Shown here: positions 6,366-9,320 of the stretch, one piece after another
Layout: the number at the start of each line of letters is the position of its first letter
Position numbering within the stretch: the first letter of the stretch is position 1
Source of the DNA: Candidatus Omnitrophota bacterium
Lineage (GTDB): Bacteria > Omnitrophota > Gorgyraeia > JAFGHF01
Assembly: GCA_018899075.1 (NCBI GenBank)
Contig: JAHIIS010000039.1
Span: forward strand, 1 to 9,320
Length of the DNA: 9,320 bases
Direction: 5' to 3'
Notes under the pieces: generated by a model
Databases searched by the model: none
Seen by the model: the letters and a program-made list of their open reading frames with translations, nothing else
What the model was told of the DNA's origin: nothing
Translations under genes and position numbers: made by a program

Positions 6366-7636
6366 ATGCAGTCTGGAGACTGCTTTTATTTCTTATCTTC
6401 TTACGGCCGTTTATCTGCCAGAGGTGCTACCCCCGTTTTGATATTTATTATTGCTCCATTTTTTCACTGTGCTGCTTACTCTATTTAATCTTTAACTCCA
6501 AAGCCTCCTTTAAGGACAGCCTTAACCGTCCTATTCTTCTTTTTTTGGCAGCCATGGCCATCTCTAGCTCATTTTCCATAAATACTCCTTTAAGCCTAAG
6601 CGAGATATATAAGTTTATTCCCTACTTCCTAACTTTCTGTTTAATGACCCGGGTAACTGCGGAGCAAAGGAAGCAAGTCTTAGTTACCCTTATTGGCGCC
6701 GGTTTCTTATTGAGTCTCTACGCTATTTACCAATTCTTCTGGGGCTTCCAAAATATCTTAGATTACCTTAGTCAGACCAAACCCTACCCCTATGCCGAGG
6801 AATTTCTGGCCCGAAAAAGGGTCTTTGCCAGCTTTTTCTCTCCGGATATGTTTGCCGGCTACTTAATTATGCTCATACCCTTAACCGCAGGCTTGCTTTT
6901 AGAAATTGCCCCAAAAGGCCAATTTCTGTCATTACGAGCCCCGAAAGGAGCTGGCAATCTCATTCTTTGCTTATTAGCAGGCCTCGCCTTAATTACTATG
7001 TCTGTCTCTCTTCTTCTGACCAAATCCGCAGGGGCAGGTTTTAGCCTGCTTGTAGCCTTTTTAGTCTTTTCTGCTTTGCTTTTCGCCTACCAACCCCACC
7101 TGAGGCGTAGAACCCTCTTGGCCGCTGTTATTATCTGTATCCTCATAATATCAATGTTGGCAGGCATCATTATAACCCGGGCAAACTATTTTTTAGACTT
7201 AAACAATCCCCAAAACTCCATAATTCAGAGGCTCTTTTTCTGGAAGGCAGCTGTAAGAATAATCAAGGATTTCCCTCTTACCGGAGTAGGTCTGGGGAAT
7301 TTCGGGAGAATTTATCCTAACTACAAAAGCCTTCAGGCTATTGAAACCCATTTTGCCCATAACAGTTACCTCCAGATATGGGCAGAAATAGGGATATTGG
7401 GGATCCTGGCCTGGCTTTGGCTGATATTAGGGTCTTTCCGGGCAGGGCTAAGGAATTTAAAAGTAGGGCATGGGCAAAGTTATTTGACTATTGGCCTGAT
7501 TGCGGCAAGTGCGGCTTTCCTAGTCCACAACTTTATTGATTTTGATTTCTTCATTCCTGAGGTCGCCTTCCACTGGTGGGTGATTTTGGGGATTACTTCG
7601 GCTCTATCTTCACCCCATCGACAACTGCCGAAATAA
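6347..7636 (+). CDS. O-antigen ligase / Wzy_C-type polysaccharide membrane protein
   Basis: This is a 429-residue polytopic inner-membrane protein with about ten to twelve hydrophobic segments. Family signs are KRVFASFFSPDMFAGYLIML (157-176, the usual R-G-T-F-x-N-P-N-x-x-A-G-Y-L region), TKSAGAGFSLLVA (225-237), FFWKAAVRIIKDFPLTGVGLGNFG (297-320) and HFAHNSYLQIWAEIGILG (335-352, with H338 in the periplasmic loop motif HNSYLQ). Such proteins join an undecaprenol-linked polysaccharide to lipid A core, polymerise repeat units, or glycosylate proteins; sequence alone does not separate these. An in-frame TAG at 6332 blocks any upstream start, and the next alternative start codon is about 67 codons in, so ATG 6347 is accepted despite lacking a ribosome-binding site. 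Residues 194-205 are encoded by a palindromic repeat. The 3' end overlaps the opposing exported-protein gene by 44 bp. Confidence 0.88.
   Translation: MQASKSNAVWRLLLFLIFLRPFICQRCYPRFDIYYCSIFSLCCLLYLIFNSKASFKDSLNRPILLFLAAMAISSSFSINTPLSLSEIYKFIPYFLTFCLMTRVTAEQRKQVLVTLIGAGFLLSLYAIYQFFWGFQNILDYLSQTKPYPYAEEFLARKRVFASFFSPDMFAGYLIMLIPLTAGLLLEIAPKGQFLSLRAPKGAGNLILCLLAGLALITMSVSLLLTKSAGAGFSLLVAFLVFSALLFAYQPHLRRRTLLAAVIICILIISMLAGIIITRANYFLDLNNPQNSIIQRLFFWKAAVRIIKDFPLTGVGLGNFGRIYPNYKSLQAIETHFAHNSYLQIWAEIGILGILAWLWLILGSFRAGLRNLKVGHGQSYLTIGLIAASAAFLVHNFIDFDFFIPEVAFHWWVILGITSALSSPHRQLPK
6927..6961 (+). repeat. Palindromic REP/RPE-like element inside the ligase-type gene
   Basis: The stretch starts TGTCATTACGAG and ends GGCAATCTC, closely resembling the dispersed GTCATTGCGAG...GGCAATCT palindromes seen in several bacterial genomes. 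Arms 6931-6942 and 6947-6958 pair imperfectly (nine of twelve positions by my count, plus one possible G-U) around a GAAA loop. It is read in frame as LSLRAPKGAGNL, in a loop between two membrane segments, so the reading frame is not broken. Only one copy was seen in this window. Confidence 0.6.
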
Positions 7637-8339
7637 GTTCATATATTTCAGACTCCGTAGATGTTTCTTCAGCTTCTGCATCGTATTCTATATTGAAACA
7701 AAATTCCTTAATCTTTCCTACTCCGGGCGCAAGCCAAATAGTGCAATCATCTCTGTCAAAGGAACCGTCCGGTTCCTTCCATTCAGAAATTGAAGAGAAT
7801 TTAAGGCAATCCCTGAATTTCCCTGCAGGAACCTCTAAATCCTCTACAGAATCCAGTAATATCTGACCGCTTTCACTACTTCTTTCTCCTGTCTTCGCAC
7901 CTTCCAAGTCATAAGCTATCAAATTAATTGAATATTTTTTATTCTCTCCTATTTCTATATTGGGAAAGATTAATTTTGGTGGATCAGGAATCTCATATTC
8001 ACTATCTCCATTAAGCTCGGCATCGAAATATTTATACTCTTTTATGCCTTCGGAATCAATAGCCACACACCTATAGTCATTTTCATCTTCATCCTCATCT
8101 TCCACATCCACCATTCTTACCGTTTCTACTCCTTCGATTATCTCCTTACCTTCTATCCTAACCGTCTCTTCAAAAATATCTCCGTCTTCTATTACTGAAT
8201 ATGTCCAACTATTGCCCTGGTGCAAGGGATAATATTCCTCTAAATTATATGCTGAAGCCGAAGGCGCAAATACCACTACTATCGCTATCGCTAAAATCAA
8301 AGTCTTGCTATCTTTTAACATAAATCTTTTCATCCTCAT
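7593..8339 (-). CDS. Exported protein of unknown function with acidic tract
   Basis: This 248-residue protein has a clear signal peptide: basic start (MRMKR), a hydrophobic stretch around 13-26 and a probable cleavage site after ASA (28-30). There is no lipobox cysteine, so it should be free in the periplasm or secreted. The mature part starts YNLEEYYPLHQGNSWTYSV; a YPLxxGNxWxY opening, EVPAGKFRDCLK (169-180) and WLAPGVGKIKEF (202-213) form a pattern I associate with uncharacterised beta-rich exported proteins. Residues 78-88 are DVEDEDEDEND, which could bind calcium. Four cysteines (91, 179, 199, 214) could form disulfides. The first ATG is chosen because GGAGG lies seven bases upstream. It overlaps the upstream glycosyltransferase gene by 32 bp. 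I do not recognise a function; export is well supported. Confidence 0.85.
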   Translation of the reverse strand: MRMKRFMLKDSKTLILAIAIVVVFAPSASAYNLEEYYPLHQGNSWTYSVIEDGDIFEETVRIEGKEIIEGVETVRMVDVEDEDEDENDYRCVAIDSEGIKEYKYFDAELNGDSEYEIPDPPKLIFPNIEIGENKKYSINLIAYDLEGAKTGERSSESGQILLDSVEDLEVPAGKFRDCLKFSSISEWKEPDGSFDRDDCTIWLAPGVGKIKEFCFNIEYDAEAEETSTESEIYELISAVVDGVKIEPK

Positions 8340-9084
8340 ATTTCTTCCTCCCCATTATCTTGGAAAGCGTTTCTGCTTTCTCTGCTCTTACATAAGATTT
8401 CAACTTAATTAAATCAATAACTGCATTAAATATTACTCTTGGACTTACGCCTGTCTGCCTGCCTTTTAATCTTGGAACATGTTCTACTGGAATCTCTTTA
8501 ATCCTGAAACCTCTATTTTTAGCTTTTAATAAAAGCTTAGCATAAAAAATCCCAGCTCCACAATTTATATTCTCTGTCTCTAACGTTTCTCGTTTAAACA
8601 ACTTAAACCCGCAGTTAACATCTTTAAGTTTCAATCTAAATAATAGGGAAATCGACCAACTGTAGATTTTACCTAACATAACTCTATAAAAAGCATCCGC
8701 TCTTTTATATCTATTCCCTGCTATTATATCAAATTCTTCAAGATAAAAAAGCATTTTCTCAATTTCACCAATATTAAACTGACCGTCTGCATCCATAAAA
8801 AAAACTAAAGGAAATTGCGCATTTGTAGAACCAGATGTCAAGGCTTTCCCGTAACCTAAATTTCTACAGTGAGTTATTACTTTTAAATACGGAAACTTAT
8901 TTGCGAGCCCACTCAAAATCGCTGCTGTATTGTCCCTACTCCCATCATTAATTGCAATGATCTCATAATCTTTGAATATATCCCGGTCTTGCAAGAAATT
9001 AGCTGAGTCTTCAATGACCTTCTTTATATTATCTCCCTCATTATAAACCGGCAGAATAACAGAGATAAAATACTTCTTATTCAT
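8308..9084 (-). CDS. Glycosyltransferase family 2, dolichyl-phosphate mannose synthase-like
   Basis: This 258-residue GT-A enzyme starts FISVILPVYNEGDNI (6-20) and shows AINDGSRDNT (44-53), HCRNLGYGKAL (72-82), FMDADGQF (96-103, the DXD metal site), IIAGNRYKR (120-128), DVNCGFKLFKR (155-165) and GFRIKEIPVEHVPRLKGRQTG (192-212). These are typical of enzymes that load a sugar onto a polyprenyl phosphate. It lacks the C-terminal membrane helices found in some relatives, so it is probably peripheral on the cytoplasmic side. An upstream TTG (9108) would add eight residues. ATG 9084 is preferred because it forms an ATGA overlap with the preceding gene's stop and places the VILPVYNE strand at its usual distance from the N-terminus. 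Together with the ligase-type and WbbL-like proteins it suggests a surface-glycan role; the sugar is unknown. Confidence 0.9.
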   Translation of the reverse strand: MNKKYFISVILPVYNEGDNIKKVIEDSANFLQDRDIFKDYEIIAINDGSRDNTAAILSGLANKFPYLKVITHCRNLGYGKALTSGSTNAQFPLVFFMDADGQFNIGEIEKMLFYLEEFDIIAGNRYKRADAFYRVMLGKIYSWSISLLFRLKLKDVNCGFKLFKRETLETENINCGAGIFYAKLLLKAKNRGFRIKEIPVEHVPRLKGRQTGVSPRVIFNAVIDLIKLKSYVRAEKAETLSKIMGRKKYEDEKIYVKR

Positions 9085-9320
9085 CTTAAAGTTCCAATGC
9101 GGCCCCAAAATAACCTAAAGCCGCCTAAAATAGCAGACAGGTTTAGTGTACACAGGTAAGAAGGTCTCAAATAAAATTTAAGCAATCCCCTGTATATAAA
9201 TTTGTTCACCTCTGCATTACATTTATATTCAAATTTGTCTCTATACAAAGTACTCCCTTTATAAGGAACCATTTTATGGAAAGAAATAAAATCAGGATTA
9301 AGCTCTTTAACGGACTTCAG
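9081..9320 (-). CDS. C-terminal fragment of a probable B12-binding radical SAM protein
   Basis: The frame is open from the right edge to a TGA at 9083-9081, giving the last 79 residues of a larger protein. It reads LKSVKELNPDFISFHKMVPY followed by KGSTLYRDKFEYKCN and then FIYRGLLKFYLRPSYL. The NPDF...PYxGSTLY strand and a closing FYLRPSYL helix are characteristic of the end of B12-binding (cobalamin) radical SAM proteins, including those in polysaccharide and lipid-modification clusters. The catalytic cysteines and the cobalamin domain would lie outside the window, so the call rests on the tail alone. The stop overlaps the next glycosyltransferase start as ATGA, so both probably belong to one operon. 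An internal ATG at 9272 is not the real start, because homology-like sequence continues upstream of it. Confidence 0.65.
   Translation of the reverse strand: MKSVKELNPDFISFHKMVPYKGSTLYRDKFEYKCNAEVNKFIYRGLLKFYLRPSYLCTLNLSAILGGFRLFWGRIGTLR

Noticed and set aside
7576..7866. + strand open frame of 96 codons at the ligase/exported-protein junction
   Set aside because: Serine-rich reading antisense to the exported-protein gene and out of frame with the ligase end; no ribosome-binding site or domain seen.
9085..9108. TTG start at 9108 for the right-hand glycosyltransferase
   Set aside because: ATG 9084 makes an exact ATGA overlap with the upstream stop and gives the usual short N-terminus before the first beta strand.
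1..9320. CRISPR array, tRNA, rRNA, riboswitch or transposase
   Set aside because: No spaced direct repeats, no cloverleaf-like sequence, no transposase motifs, and no leader long enough for a riboswitch were seen on either strand.

Overview
The window looks like chromosomal DNA from an uncultured, anaerobic, Gram-negative-type bacterium. The Rnf subunit and the cysteine-rich DUF6485 protein point to anaerobic redox metabolism. The O-antigen ligase/polymerase-type protein and the two family-2 glycosyltransferases point to an outer cell-surface polysaccharide. Gene style (tight operons, 4-bp ATGA overlaps, a mix of ATG and TTG starts) and content would fit Omnitrophota or a related candidate phylum. 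That placement is an inference from gene families only, not a measured phylogeny. Coding density is near total and no gene-free stretch exceeds about 65 bases.

Right part (9320 down to 7593, all leftward): the C-terminus of a probable B12-binding radical SAM protein, a dolichyl-phosphate-mannose-synthase-like glycosyltransferase, and a small exported protein with an acidic tract. They are chained by a 4-bp and a 32-bp overlap, so they probably form one transcript whose promoter lies outside the window. This end is clearly more AT-rich than the left end.

Middle (7636 back to 6347, rightward): a single polytopic O-antigen ligase/Wzy-type gene. It converges on the exported-protein gene with a 44-bp antisense overlap of the coding ends, and it carries an in-frame palindromic repeat. 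Its start faces the start of the next leftward operon across 38 bp. That gap and its edges hold two overlapping divergent promoter-like sequences, and the rightward one predicts a nearly leaderless mRNA.

Left part (6308 down to 1, all leftward): a probable eight-gene operon. In order it encodes a family-2 glycosyltransferase, a radical SAM protein of the YGPVPS type, a DUF89 metal-dependent phosphatase-like protein, a small cysteine-rich DUF6485 protein, a ROK sugar kinase, an MFS exporter, thioredoxin reductase, and the N-terminus of RnfC running off the window. Most junctions overlap or are separated by 12 bp or less. The one real gap, 63 bp before the ROK kinase gene, contains a weak promoter candidate and adjoins a short inverted repeat. 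The operon mixes surface glycan synthesis, a possible small radical SAM/phosphatase/cysteine-rich module, sugar phosphorylation and thiol/ferredoxin redox.

The least ordinary points are the radical SAM-DUF89-DUF6485 cassette, the interlocked divergent promoters, and the palindromic repeat read through as protein. I saw no CRISPR array, tRNA, rRNA, transposase or clear intrinsic terminator.
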